Shown: positions 15,130 through 23,892, counted from the first letter of the stretch. The stretch is DNA of 35,680 nucleotides from SFTJ01 sp051871555 (GCA_051871555.1 JBJECZ010000072.1:1-35680), one strand, 5' to 3'. Notes: a model not told the origin generated them from the sequence alone. Numbers and translations are program-made.

Positions 15130-16317
15130 ATGAAAAAAACATTACGATTGGCGTTAACTGCATTTGCTGTGGCTTTGTGCGCCACTGTTGCTCCAGCCAA
15201 AGATGCCGAGGTGGTGATGGGCGCCGCTCGCACCTCCGCCTATGTGCCTCTGCTTAAAGGCAAACGCATTGCGCTGCTGAGCAATATGACCGGTATGGTG
15301 GGCAAGAAGCACACCCTCGACATCATGCTCGAAAACGGGCTGAACGTAACCACCATCTTTTCGCCGGAACACGGATTCCGCGGCACTGCCGACGCCGGCG
15401 AGAAAGTGAGCAGCAGCGTCGACCCGAAAACCGGAATTCCAATCGCTTCGCTTTACGAGGGCAAGAGCCATCGCCCCAGCAAAGAAACTATGAGCAAATT
15501 CGACGTGATTGTGGTTGACATTCAGGATGTGGGACTGCGCTTCTACACCTACTACATCACCATGGTAAACCTCATGGAAGCCGCAGCGCAACACGACAAG
15601 GAGTTTGTGGTGTTCGACCGCCCCAACCCCAATGGAATGTATGTCGACGGTCCGATGCTCGACATGAGATATCGCTCAGGCGTGGGCCGTCTGCCAATTC
15701 CTGCCGTGCACGGGCTCACCATGGGCGAAATAGCACTGATGGCTAACGGCGAAGGCTGGCTCAACGACAGCCTGAAGGTGAAGCACCTCACCGTGGTGCG
15801 TTGCCTCAACTACACCCACCAAACGCGCTATCGCCTGCCAATAGCCCCATCGCCCAACTTGCCCAACATGACCTCGATTTACCTCTATCCGTCGACGTGC
15901 CTCTTCGAGGGCACCAGCGCCAGCTTGGGCCGCGGCACCAAAAAGCCGTTTCAAATCTACGGTCACCCTGCCATGAAGGGCAAAGGATATAAATTCTCGT
16001 TCACCCCTAAGAGCGTTGCCGGTGCCAAGAACCCGCCGCAATTAGGCAACAAATGCTACGGTCGCGACCTCTCGCACCTCTCCGACGAGGAAATCATTGC
16101 CAAGGGCATGAACCTTGAATATGTGATTGACGCATACCGCGCATGCGGCCTCGGCGACAAATTCTTCACCGCCTTTTTCGAGAAACTCACCGGCGACCGC
16201 TCGGTGCGCGACATGATTGAACAAGGCAAGACCGCCGACGAGATTAAAGCCACTTGGCAACCGACACTGGAGCAATTCAAGCAACTGCGCCGACGCTATC
16301 TCATCTACGATGAATAA
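15130..16317 (+). CDS. namZ: Secreted exo-beta-N-acetylmuramidase, GH171 (NamZ, former DUF1343)
   Basis: This 395-residue protein has a signal peptide (about 1-23, ending APA) and the full DUF1343 domain, now glycoside hydrolase family 171. Conserved motifs are FSPEHGFRG (E80, H81), DIQDVGLRFYTY (from D130) and DRPNPN (from D163). Characterised NamZ enzymes from Bacillus subtilis and Tannerella forsythia release terminal MurNAc from peptidoglycan fragments. It would act in the periplasm. It lies between sialic acid genes and a sodium/solute symporter; in Tannerella a NamZ-type gene and an SSS transporter also occur together for MurNAc salvage. No MurQ etherase or MurNAc kinase is in the window. 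An upstream in-frame start at 15073 is less likely since ATG 15130 begins the signal peptide. Confidence 0.9.
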   Translation: MKKTLRLALTAFAVALCATVAPAKDAEVVMGAARTSAYVPLLKGKRIALLSNMTGMVGKKHTLDIMLENGLNVTTIFSPEHGFRGTADAGEKVSSSVDPKTGIPIASLYEGKSHRPSKETMSKFDVIVVDIQDVGLRFYTYYITMVNLMEAAAQHDKEFVVFDRPNPNGMYVDGPMLDMRYRSGVGRLPIPAVHGLTMGEIALMANGEGWLNDSLKVKHLTVVRCLNYTHQTRYRLPIAPSPNLPNMTSIYLYPSTCLFEGTSASLGRGTKKPFQIYGHPAMKGKGYKFSFTPKSVAGAKNPPQLGNKCYGRDLSHLSDEEIIAKGMNLEYVIDAYRACGLGDKFFTAFFEKLTGDRSVRDMIEQGKTADEIKATWQPTLEQFKQLRRRYLIYDE

Positions 16318-16370
16318 CCCCCTCTTGATTATTAACCCCACTAATAACGATAAAAAAATTCTGTATTGAT

Positions 16371-17828
16371 ATGTCACCTTGGATTGTAATGGCCACCATA
16401 GTGGGCTATTTTGCACTGCTCTTTGTAGTATCGTGGTTTGCCAGCCGCAAGAGCGACAACGCCAGTTTCTTCACCGGCAACCGCCAAGCACCGTGGCCCA
16501 TTGTGGCGTTTGCCACCATCGGCGCCGCCATTTCGGGCGTAACCTTTGTTTCGGTGCCGGGCATGGTGGCTGCTAAAGGCTACTCCTACCTGCAAATGGT
16601 GTTAGGCTTTATTTTCGGCTACATTGCCGTGGCTTACGTGCTCATTCCGCTGTTCTATCGCCGCAACCTCATCTCCATCTACGGCTATCTGGAGCAACGC
16701 TTCGGAGCCAGCACCTACAAGAGCGGAGCATGGTTTTTCTTTATCAGCAAGATGCTGGGCGCCTCGGTGCGCTTCTATGTGGTGTGCGTGGTGCTGCAAA
16801 GCCTTGTGTTCGCACCGCTCGGCATTCCGTTTGTGGTTAACGTAATCATCACCATAGCACTCATTTGGCTCTACACCAAGCAAGGCGGCGTGAAAACCGT
16901 AATCTGGACCGATACGCTCAAGAGTTTCTGCCTCATTATGTCGGTGGTGCTGTGCATAGTGTTCATCACTCGCGGATTAGGCTACAGCTTTGGCGAGATG
17001 TGCAGCGCAGTGTCGGCTCACCCCAGCTGCCAAATGTTCTTCTTCGACGACCCCAAGGCAGGCACCTACTTCTGGAAGCAGTTTGTTGCCGGCATCTTCA
17101 TGGTGATTGCCACTTGCGGACTCGACCAGGACATGATGCAACGCAATTTGGCTTGCAAGAATCCTAAGGAATCGCAAAAAAGCATGGTGGTGAACGCCGT
17201 CAGCCAGTTCTTTGTGATTGCCCTGTTCCTCATTCTCGGCACTCTGCTGGTGATGTATGCCGCTCAAGTGGGCATCGAAATGCCCGAAAAGAGCGACGAC
17301 CTCTTCGGCTTGGTGGCTTCGCACCCAACAATACCGGTGATTGTGGGCATCTTGTTCATACTTGGACTCATCTCGGCTGCTTACTCGGCGGCCGGCAGCG
17401 CACTCACGGCGCTCACCACATCGTTCACCGTCGACATCCTCAAAGCCAACGAGCGTAAAACCGACCAGCAACTGTCGCGCACCCGCAACATGGTGCATGT
17501 GGCTATGGCTGCCATTATGGGACTGGTGATTATTGTGTTCTACATAATCAGCAACAGCGACGCCATCAGCGCCGTCTACACCGTGGCAAGCTACACCTAC
17601 GGCCCTATTTTGGGATTGTTCACCTTCGGTATGGCAATGAAGACCGGCGTGCGCGACCGCTTTGTGCCCGTTGTGTGCATCGCCGCCCCAGTGATTTGCT
17701 ATTTCGTGCAGGACTGGCTCAAGACATCGTTTAACTACACCATGAGCTTCGAACTGCTGCTGCTCAACGCTGCTGTAACCTTCGTTGGGCTGCTTCTGCT
17801 CAGCAACGGCAAGAAACAACAAGCATAA
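16371..17828 (+). CDS. Sodium/solute symporter (SSS family), possibly MurNAc or sialic acid importer
   Basis: This 485-residue membrane protein has about 13 hydrophobic segments and SSS-family signatures: the N-terminal FFTGNRQAPW with following GAAISGVTFVSVPG, and GLDQDMMQRNLACKN near residues 247-261, typical of the family's loop-helix region. It should couple sodium entry to uptake of a small organic solute at the inner membrane. It follows namZ by 53 bases and precedes the WYL regulator by 10 bases. Import of MurNAc is suggested by the pairing with a GH171 enzyme, as in Tannerella; import of N-acetylneuraminate is possible too, since SSS sialic acid carriers exist. The MFS protein upstream would then be the other carrier. 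Confidence 0.85.
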   Translation: MSPWIVMATIVGYFALLFVVSWFASRKSDNASFFTGNRQAPWPIVAFATIGAAISGVTFVSVPGMVAAKGYSYLQMVLGFIFGYIAVAYVLIPLFYRRNLISIYGYLEQRFGASTYKSGAWFFFISKMLGASVRFYVVCVVLQSLVFAPLGIPFVVNVIITIALIWLYTKQGGVKTVIWTDTLKSFCLIMSVVLCIVFITRGLGYSFGEMCSAVSAHPSCQMFFFDDPKAGTYFWKQFVAGIFMVIATCGLDQDMMQRNLACKNPKESQKSMVVNAVSQFFVIALFLILGTLLVMYAAQVGIEMPEKSDDLFGLVASHPTIPVIVGILFILGLISAAYSAAGSALTALTTSFTVDILKANERKTDQQLSRTRNMVHVAMAAIMGLVIIVFYIISNSDAISAVYTVASYTYGPILGLFTFGMAMKTGVRDRFVPVVCIAAPVICYFVQDWLKTSFNYTMSFELLLLNAAVTFVGLLLLSNGKKQQA

Positions 17829-17838
17829 ACAACACAGC

Positions 17839-18732
17839 ATGGCAGGTTCACTCATCAACAAATACATCTGGATAATCGACACCATTCAGCGTCGCGGCCC
17901 AATCACTTTCAATGATCTCAGGAGTCAGTGGAAAGCCGCTCGCGAGGTGAGCGGTGGCAACGATTTGCCGCGCCGCTCTTTCCTCAACTATCGCAATGGC
18001 GCCGCCGAACTGTTCAAGGTTGATATCGGATACAACGCCAGCACCTACGAATACTACATCAACAACACCGACGACAGCGAGTCGCGCATGCGCAACTGGC
18101 TGCTCGACTCCATGTCGCTCAGTGGAATGATGACCGACTCAAAGGAGATTGCCAACCGCATCATGGTGGAAAAAGTGCCTTCGGCACGCAACCGATTGCC
18201 CATCATCATCGATGCGCTCAAGCAGCTCAAGCGAATCTCGTTCACCTATAAGGCATACGACCGCTCGCAAGCTCACACTGTGGTGATTGAGCCTTACTGC
18301 GTGCGCATCTTCAAGCAACTGTGGTATGTGATTGGTAGCAACGTCAAGGACAAGAAAATAAAAACCTATGCCCTCGACCGCATGAACGACCTGCGCATCA
18401 CGCCCGACAGCTACATCATCCCCGAGGGATTCAGCGCCGAGAATTATTTTGCCGACTGCTTTGGCATCATCACTTCGCATGGGCAAGCCAAGGACATCGT
18501 GCTGCGCGTGAAACCCATGCAAGCCAAATATTTCCGCTCGTTGCCGCTGCACCACTCGCAACGCGAGGAGTTGCACGACGAATACAGCCTATTCTACTAC
18601 CACATGCACCTCACCTACGACCTCATTCAGCAACTGCTGTCATACGGCCCCGAAATCGAGGTGATGTCGCCACGCGAACTGCGTGTGGCGGTGAAGCAGA
18701 AGCTCGAGGACGCTTTGCAGCAATACCGCTAA
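17839..18732 (+). CDS. WYL-domain transcriptional regulator
   Basis: This 297-residue protein has an N-terminal helical DNA-binding region (about 1-65, IDTIQRRGPITFNDL onward) and a WYL domain (about 125-215) with the core motif here reading WYV (W162-Y163-V164) inside IFKQLWYVIGS, followed by a C-terminal WCX-like segment. WYL proteins sense small ligands, nucleotides or nucleic acids and regulate transcription. It begins 10 bases after the symporter stop and is therefore almost certainly co-transcribed with it; control of the amino-sugar cluster is the simplest inference. The ATG at 17839 is chosen because the longer in-frame start at 17785 overlaps the symporter by 44 bases. Confidence 0.88.
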   Translation: MAGSLINKYIWIIDTIQRRGPITFNDLRSQWKAAREVSGGNDLPRRSFLNYRNGAAELFKVDIGYNASTYEYYINNTDDSESRMRNWLLDSMSLSGMMTDSKEIANRIMVEKVPSARNRLPIIIDALKQLKRISFTYKAYDRSQAHTVVIEPYCVRIFKQLWYVIGSNVKDKKIKTYALDRMNDLRITPDSYIIPEGFSAENYFADCFGIITSHGQAKDIVLRVKPMQAKYFRSLPLHHSQREELHDEYSLFYYHMHLTYDLIQQLLSYGPEIEVMSPRELRVAVKQKLEDALQQYR

Positions 18733-18892
18733 GCGGCTGTCGCTTATGCCTCATCAACGCCTCTTTTTCAGCCGGCTGCTCATCATTGCCACAAAAACAG
18801 CAATAGCTGCCAAAAGCAAGAGAAATTTTTGGTTTTAAGAATTTTTAATAACAATTTGCGTCTATACTAACACTATTCTTAAATTAATGCAC

Positions 18893-18900
18893 TAATTTTG
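18893..18900 (+). promoter_or_regulatory. -7 element of the Lrp/AsnC gene
   Basis: TAATTTTG fits TAnnTTTG and lies 26 bases before the ATG at 18927. It shows that the Lrp-like gene has its own promoter. Upstream sequence (18733-18890) has no clear terminator for the WYL gene. Confidence 0.5.
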
Positions 18901-18926
18901 TAGTATTGAACAATAAATCTGACACA

Positions 18927-19388
18927 ATGGAAAAAATTGACAATCTTGATAGAAAGATTTTGGAGATTATCATGAGGAATGCACGCATTCCTTCGAAAGA
19001 TGTTGCAGTGGAATGTGGAGTATCGCGTGCAGCTATTCATCAGCGCATTCAGCGCATGATTGACATGCAAGTAATCACTGGTTCAGGATATCATGTCAAC
19101 GCCAAGACCCTTGGTTATGCTACTTGCACCTATGTGGGTGTGAAACTCGAACGCGGCTCGATGTATCGCGGTATTATACCTGAACTCGAGAAAATCAAAG
19201 AAATTGTTGAATGCCACTTCTGCACCGGTCCGTACAACGTGCTCATCAAAGTGTACGCTCGCGACAACCAGCACCTGATGGAGCTGCTCAACGACAAGAT
19301 TCAGAGCATCAGCGGCGTCACCGGCACCGAAACTCTCATCTCGCTCGACCAAAGCATCAACCGCGAGATTCCTATCGAATACGAGTGA
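18927..19388 (+). CDS. Lrp/AsnC family transcriptional regulator
   Basis: This 153-residue protein has the standard family form: an AsnC-type helix-turn-helix at about residues 5-55 (NLDRKILEIIMRNARIPS through VSRAAIHQRIQRM) and a C-terminal RAM/ACT-like ligand-binding domain (about 70-145) ending in a typical TLISLDQSI strand. Such proteins form octamers or dimers and respond to amino acids or related metabolites. No neighbour points to a specific ligand: the next gene is folK. ATG 18927 is chosen because the earlier in-frame start (TTG at 18906) lies within the region expected for transcription start. Own promoter and terminator suggest a monocistronic unit. Confidence 0.93.
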   Translation: MEKIDNLDRKILEIIMRNARIPSKDVAVECGVSRAAIHQRIQRMIDMQVITGSGYHVNAKTLGYATCTYVGVKLERGSMYRGIIPELEKIKEIVECHFCTGPYNVLIKVYARDNQHLMELLNDKIQSISGVTGTETLISLDQSINREIPIEYE

Positions 19389-19469
19389 CACGTCTTGCCA
19401 CACGCGGCATTAAGTGCGCCGCAGCATGGCTCGCATTTTCGCATCTAACTATGTAATTATATTTTCAGT

Positions 19470-19512
19470 AATCCCGGGGCTGCGCAGATTCGCTGTTTCG
19501 GGATTGCTTTTT
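19470..19512 (+). terminator. Intrinsic terminator after the Lrp/AsnC gene
   Basis: AATCCCG (19470-19476) pairs with CGGGATT (19499-19505), extended by G-T pairs, and is followed by GCTTTTTC. Confidence 0.75.
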
Positions 19513-19558
19513 CGCTGGAACACATATTTTAGCACAACCACTGCCCTAAGTTGAGACA

Positions 19559-20029
19559 ATGACTTACTACATAAACATCGGCACAAACCTCGGTGACCGC
19601 CAAGCAAACATAGCGGCTGCCGTGAGCGCCCTTGAGCACCTCACCGGTGCCAAGGCACTGTGCTCCGATGCTGTCACCTCGCCGCCTTGGGGCTACCAAA
19701 GCAACAACGAATTCCTGAACATTGCCGTGGCAATCGTCTGCGACATTGCCCCTGCCCACATGCTGGCGCTGCTCAAGCGCATCGAGAACATGGTGGGCAC
19801 GTCGGTGCATCGCAACGCCGCCGGCGAGTATTGCGACCGCATAATCGACCTCGACATCATGGCAATCGACCAACTCACCATCAACACCCCGTTGCTCACC
19901 GTGCCGCACCCGCACCTTGCCGAGCGCCGATTCTTCATCGAGCCTTTCATGCAGCTGGCGCCCAATTGGTGCCATCCGCTCACACATTTGTCGCTTGCAC
20001 AAATGCTCCAGAATCTCGCCTTAGAGTAA
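19559..20029 (+). CDS. folK: 2-amino-4-hydroxy-6-hydroxymethyldihydropteridine pyrophosphokinase
   Basis: This 156-residue enzyme transfers pyrophosphate from ATP to 6-hydroxymethyl-7,8-dihydropterin in folate synthesis, in the cytoplasm. The family start YINIGTNLGDR, the SPPWGYQSNNEFLN pterin-site segment and the signature CDRIIDLDIM with its two metal-binding aspartates are all visible, as is the terminal PHPHLAERRF. Length is normal for a single-domain FolK. No other folate gene is beside it and it is separated from the Lrp gene by a terminator; no clear promoter was found in the short gap 19513-19558. Confidence 0.96.
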   Translation: MTYYINIGTNLGDRQANIAAAVSALEHLTGAKALCSDAVTSPPWGYQSNNEFLNIAVAIVCDIAPAHMLALLKRIENMVGTSVHRNAAGEYCDRIIDLDIMAIDQLTINTPLLTVPHPHLAERRFFIEPFMQLAPNWCHPLTHLSLAQMLQNLALE

Positions 20030-20057
20030 ACAACAGCCTTTCATGTAACATTTTAGA

Positions 20058-20106
20058 TAAATTTGCAGTATTCACGAGGTTATTTCACTCGTTATCGCTA
20101 ACTTTG
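20058..20106 (+). promoter_or_regulatory. Two -7-like elements before the HAD gene
   Basis: TAAATTTG (20058-20065) and TAACTTTG (20099-20106) both match TAnnTTTG in the 120-base gap before the ATG at 20150. The second gives a leader of about 37 bases. Confidence 0.45.
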
Positions 20107-20149
20107 CTCATGTGAAATGTGATTTATTTTTAATTATTATTTTGATAAC

Positions 20150-21106
20150 ATGAAAAAGATAACAAGACTATGCATTCTCATGTGCGTATGTGTGTTTGCC
20201 GTGAGCGCAACTGCACAAACCTTCAAGTATGAAAACATCGACGGATTTAGCAAAGCCACCAATCAGCGGCTCAAGTCGTTCATGGAATCGACACGCAGCA
20301 TCACCACCCACAAGGTGGCTGTGTTCGACTGCGACGGCACCGTGCTCGGGCAGTCGCCCCACTACCTTTGCGACGAAGCCCTAATCGACTATGTCACCGA
20401 AACCTACGGTCACCGTTCCGATAGCCTTGCCCTGCGCAAAATGAACCAACTGAAGCGCGCAATGGTGAATAGCGACGACGAACTGGCTTACGCCGACGAG
20501 ATGGTGAGCCTCTTTGCCGGATTAACCATACCGCAGATTGAGGAAATTGGCAAACGCTGCTTCAGGGAGAAATTCAGCAATCAGATTTTCCCTGAAATGC
20601 GCGCCCTCATTCAAAACCTCAAGAACTACGGCTTCGACGTATACATCGTCACCGCATCGCCCGAATTGCTCTATCAAGGCATCTGCAGCGAGCAGCTGGG
20701 CATCACCACCGACCATGTGATTGGCGTGCGCGGCGCCGTGGACAGCTACGGTTACACCACCAATGCAATGGTGCGCCCCGTGACTGTGCAACGCGGCAAA
20801 GCCGAAGCCATTCGCACCTTCATCAAAACCGTGCCTCTGTTTGCTGCCGGCAACAGCCGCGGCGACTTTGAGATGATGAGCCTGTGCAACGGCTTGCGCA
20901 TGATAATCAACCCCGACAACACCAAGCCGCTGCCCGTGTGCGGCGGCAAGACGCTGTTTCAATACTGGAACGACGACCCTAACTGCATCGTTGAAACATG
21001 CAACGAGGTGGGCGAACCGGGCGTGAAATGGAGCTGCGAGCGCTACGGCTTGCCAGTGAAACCATCACACCAGCGCATGGTGCCTCTGCAAAAAGCCAAG
21101 AATTAA
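20150..21106 (+). CDS. Secreted HAD-superfamily phosphatase
   Basis: This 318-residue protein has a signal peptide (about 1-22, ending ATA before Q) and a haloacid dehalogenase fold of the phosphoserine-phosphatase-like kind. Motif I is VFDCDGTV with nucleophile D60 and acid D62; motif II is the TAS in YIVTASPE (about 175); the lysine and DxxxD-like residues appear in RGKAEAI and NSRGDFEMM. It should remove phosphate from a small phosphorylated compound in the periplasm. HAD enzymes are mostly cytoplasmic, so the export signal is notable, although secreted members are known in Bacteroidota. No neighbour indicates the substrate. It probably has its own promoter; no terminator is obvious before the repeat-rich gap. 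Confidence 0.88.
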   Translation: MKKITRLCILMCVCVFAVSATAQTFKYENIDGFSKATNQRLKSFMESTRSITTHKVAVFDCDGTVLGQSPHYLCDEALIDYVTETYGHRSDSLALRKMNQLKRAMVNSDDELAYADEMVSLFAGLTIPQIEEIGKRCFREKFSNQIFPEMRALIQNLKNYGFDVYIVTASPELLYQGICSEQLGITTDHVIGVRGAVDSYGYTTNAMVRPVTVQRGKAEAIRTFIKTVPLFAAGNSRGDFEMMSLCNGLRMIINPDNTKPLPVCGGKTLFQYWNDDPNCIVETCNEVGEPGVKWSCERYGLPVKPSHQRMVPLQKAKN

Positions 21107-21477
21107 CCCCTGTCCCGACAGCGCCGCTGCCACCGGGCGTATTGCCATACGCCCCTACAAATCAAGGCGAATATTATATATAATACCTGATTATCAGCGA
21201 TATTAGCCGCGCGAGCGGTTACAACTTTTGTAACCTCGCGTTGACGGCAAGCGAAGCGATGCCGGCTACGTGGGGAAAGGCCGGTGCTCCAAAGATACCA
21301 CAACCGTGGAGCGGTTGCAGACCCAGCCGTGAGGGCAAATTCGCATCTTCCGACATGGCAATGCATCAAAATCTTAATAATCAAATTAATCTGTGTGAGA
21401 GAATCACCTTTCTGTGTATTGCCATACGCCCCTACACGAGACAATCACCCTTTAGGTGAGAGAGACTATAGAAATTC
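21107..21477. repeat. Gene-free gap with interspersed hairpin repeats
   Basis: A 21-base string occurs twice (21139-21159 and 21416-21436). In the first copy it is part of a perfect 8-bp palindromic stem GGGCGTAT/ATACGCCC (21135-21154). Between them lie a long hairpin CGCGAG-CG-GTTACAA/TTGTAAC-CTCGCG (21210-21240, 13 pairs with a two-base bulge), CAACCG/CGGTTG (21301-21317), and TAATCTGTGTGAGA (about 21388-21401). Several modules have relatives at 9003-9300. No gene is visible. Confidence 0.65.
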
Positions 21478-21509
21478 ACTGCCCGGCAGCCATTAGGTTG
21501 TCGGGCAGT
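21478..21509 (-). terminator. Terminator of the SusCD operon
   Basis: ACTGCCCGGCA (21478-21488) and TGTCGGGCAGT (21499-21509) form an 11-bp stem with one G-T pair or mismatch. On the minus strand it lies 30 bases after the TlpA-like stop and is followed by GAATTTC, a weak U tract. Confidence 0.6.
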
Positions 21510-21538
21510 TTCGTTGGAGTAATATTAAGATATTTGGC

Positions 21539-22612
21539 TTATTTCGTCATTATCTCATCCACCTTGGCTTTAAGCTCGTCGCCGTGGAGGTCCTTGGCAA
21601 CGATGTAGCCTTCGGCATCGAAAATCATGATTTGCGGAATCTCGCTGAAACCATACACCGTGCTTGGCACCTTTTGCGCATTGATAATCTGCGGCCAAGG
21701 CAGCTGCAGCTGCTTGATGGCACGCTCAGTGGCTTCGGGCTTGTCCCAAACAGCCACGCCAAGAATCTCCAGCCCCTTGTCCTTATATTTTGCGTAGATT
21801 TCCTTCAGCCCCGGCATAGCCATTCGGCACGGACCGCACCAGCTTGCCCAGAAATCAACAATCACCACCTTGCCGCGGCCCACATAGTCGCTCAGCTTGG
21901 TCGACTTGGTTTCGGTTTCTTGGATGGTGAAATCGATGAACTTGGCACCCTTGGCGGTGGCAGCCTTAGCCTCGGCTTGGCGAACGATTTCCTTCACCTT
22001 AGGCAGCTCGGCATAAGCCGCCGGCACCTCGGCAAGCGCAGCCTTCACGGCATTGATGTCGGCACGATAGCGCATCAGGCTGTTAGTGAAAGCCCAACGG
22101 CCCACGCCGTTGTCGATGTTGTTCTTATAAAGCTTCACAATGCCCTCGTTCATCTTCACACCGATAGAGTCGCGTCGGCGCTGAGCCTCGTCGCGCGAGA
22201 TTTCGCCGTTACGCAGACTGATGGCAATGTCCATGGCAGCGCTGTTGTGACGCGCATTCTCGGCAAAGAAAGCGTTAAACGCCTCGTTCAGTGGCGTGCC
22301 GGTGGCAGTGCCGGTGCGCGGAGCGTTCTCCTGATAGCGCAGCGTGACCTCGCCGTTTTCAACCACCACATATCCGCCGGCTCCGGCAGTCGACAGGTTT
22401 GCCACGCACGAACCTTCGATTTCGCCTTCAATCACTGCTTTGCAGTCGGCAATCACGGTTTTACCCATGGGCTGTTCGGTGTCGAAGTTGATGAGCACCA
22501 CCTCCTTGCCGTTGTAGCTCGGGTCGGGATAGATGCAAGTGACTTTGTAGCGTGCAGCAGCGCTGAGTGTAACGCCAGCCACGAGGCATGTGAGCAAAAA
22601 TATTCGTTTCAT
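21539..22612 (-). CDS. TlpA-like thiol-disulfide protein with N-terminal DUF4369-like domain
   Basis: This 357-residue exported protein has a signal peptide (about 1-20), a DUF4369-like beta domain (about 20-115), a helical linker and a C-terminal thioredoxin domain of the AhpC/TSA-TlpA type (about 220-355). The active site is WASWCGPCRM, with the CxxC pair needed for redox work, and a cis-proline-type EIPQIMIFD segment is present. It would reduce or exchange disulfides in the periplasm. It is the last gene of the leftward susC operon; TlpA-like proteins are common companions of susC/susD genes in Bacteroidota. ATG 22612 begins the signal peptide; an upstream in-frame start (22678) falls in the intercistronic hairpin. 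Confidence 0.9.
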   Translation of the reverse strand: MKRIFLLTCLVAGVTLSAAARYKVTCIYPDPSYNGKEVVLINFDTEQPMGKTVIADCKAVIEGEIEGSCVANLSTAGAGGYVVVENGEVTLRYQENAPRTGTATGTPLNEAFNAFFAENARHNSAAMDIAISLRNGEISRDEAQRRRDSIGVKMNEGIVKLYKNNIDNGVGRWAFTNSLMRYRADINAVKAALAEVPAAYAELPKVKEIVRQAEAKAATAKGAKFIDFTIQETETKSTKLSDYVGRGKVVIVDFWASWCGPCRMAMPGLKEIYAKYKDKGLEILGVAVWDKPEATERAIKQLQLPWPQIINAQKVPSTVYGFSEIPQIMIFDAEGYIVAKDLHGDELKAKVDEIMTK

Positions 22613-22639
22613 CGAGATAATGTATGTTTTTTTGTGAAA

Positions 22640-22677
22640 TGAGTCCATCCCGGCAGCGGATGCGAAGGATGGACTCA
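22640..22677 (-). terminator. Intercistronic hairpin before the TlpA-like gene
   Basis: TGAGTCCATCC (22640-22650) and GGATGGACTCA (22667-22677) form a perfect 11-bp stem. On the minus strand it is followed by TTTCAC and then an A run, so termination would be partial at best. It lies between the secreted protein gene and the TlpA-like gene. Confidence 0.6.
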
Positions 22678-22695
22678 CCGAAAATTCATTATTTA

Positions 22696-23892
22696 TTAGC
22701 GGATAACAACCTTCTTGCCACCGATGATATAGAAGCCCGGTTGCAGGTCAGAAGCATCGTTAGTGTTGCGAATCTTGGCACCGTTGATGGTGAATACGCC
22801 TTCAGGAGCAACAGCAGCCTTTTCGTCAGCTACGATAGTGTCGATGGCGTCAACGTTGCCTGTGCGAGTGATTACGATATCAGTGAATTTGCAAAGATTG
22901 CGCTTTTCTGCATAAAAGCCAAAATCTATATGCTTAACAATTTGGAAACCATCAACAATAGTGTAGTTTTCGCTATCAGCAATAGGCGAAATAGTGAGCG
23001 TTGTTGCAGTGTCATCTTTACCGTTTGGTCCCTCTATATCTTCATGGTCTTGAGTGCCATAAACTGTATTTGCATGACCAATGCCCATTTCAAGTGATGT
23101 ACCATCGGCAGTTGGTTTTGCCTTGAGCGGATTTGTTGCATACTTATTACCTGATGCAGGAATAAGAGCCGGGAACTCGTTTATCAAATAAGGATAAACA
23201 TCGGCATCGTCACCTTCGTTTTTAGTGATGGTAAAGTCGAATTCTGCTTGCGGATATGTTGCCCATGTGTCGCCGTCTTCTAATGGCGAAGTGATTGTCT
23301 TTGTGCTTGTGAAAGAATATTTGCCAGTGAAGTCCTTAGCTTCGCCACCACCAGCATTCGGGTCTACATTGATAATAACCTTAATGCTGCGATAATAAGC
23401 AGCACGTAAAGATGTTGCCAAACCATAAGAGGCAACACCACTTTCCGGGATAGATACTTCACGAGTAATTGTTACCCAATCTGTTGCATCTTCCGCCCCA
23501 GTAGCAAGCACAGAACCTGATTCATTTACAATAGAGAAATAAGCAGCACCTCCTGCATTCACTTCATAAACAATTTTGCATTTACCATCTACACTTGCAC
23601 TCAAATCGAGTGTTGGAGTATAAAGACGACCGGCGCTACCTGAAGGGCAATAAATGGTTCCGCCAGCCGAATACGCTGTAGTTGCTTTCCAACCAGCCTT
23701 GTGAACATATTCCGACTTGATGGTGCCATCTTCATTGAGAATAGAAGTGGCTTCATCTGGTGTGCCGAATTCACCGGCTGTCATAAGGCTAAAGTCTTCT
23801 TCCAAGACCACCTTCTCCACACTTTCTTGTGCGTTTGCTGCGAATAATGGCATTGCCACTACTGCTGCGATTGAGAGTAATTTTTTAATCAT
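22696..23892 (-). CDS. Secreted protein of unknown function with T9SS-like C-terminal tail
   Basis: I do not recognise the main domains of this 398-residue protein. It has a signal peptide (about 1-21, ending ANA before Q). Two beta-rich parts follow: residues about 25-175, resembling carbohydrate-binding or anchor-type jelly rolls (VLEEDFS at the start), and about 185-345, starting DFTGKYSFTSTKT. The C-terminal 30 residues (GVFTINGAKI to GFYIIGGKKVVIR) resemble the type A sorting tail of the type IX secretion system, so surface export is likely. The gene is noticeably AT-richer than its operon neighbours, and the gaps on both sides (120 and 83 bases) are the longest in the operon and each contains a strong hairpin. 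Function may be binding the substrate of the SusC/D pair; this is inference. Confidence 0.8.
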   Translation of the reverse strand: MIKKLLSIAAVVAMPLFAANAQESVEKVVLEEDFSLMTAGEFGTPDEATSILNEDGTIKSEYVHKAGWKATTAYSAGGTIYCPSGSAGRLYTPTLDLSASVDGKCKIVYEVNAGGAAYFSIVNESGSVLATGAEDATDWVTITREVSIPESGVASYGLATSLRAAYYRSIKVIINVDPNAGGGEAKDFTGKYSFTSTKTITSPLEDGDTWATYPQAEFDFTITKNEGDDADVYPYLINEFPALIPASGNKYATNPLKAKPTADGTSLEMGIGHANTVYGTQDHEDIEGPNGKDDTATTLTISPIADSENYTIVDGFQIVKHIDFGFYAEKRNLCKFTDIVITRTGNVDAIDTIVADEKAAVAPEGVFTINGAKIRNTNDASDLQPGFYIIGGKKVVIR

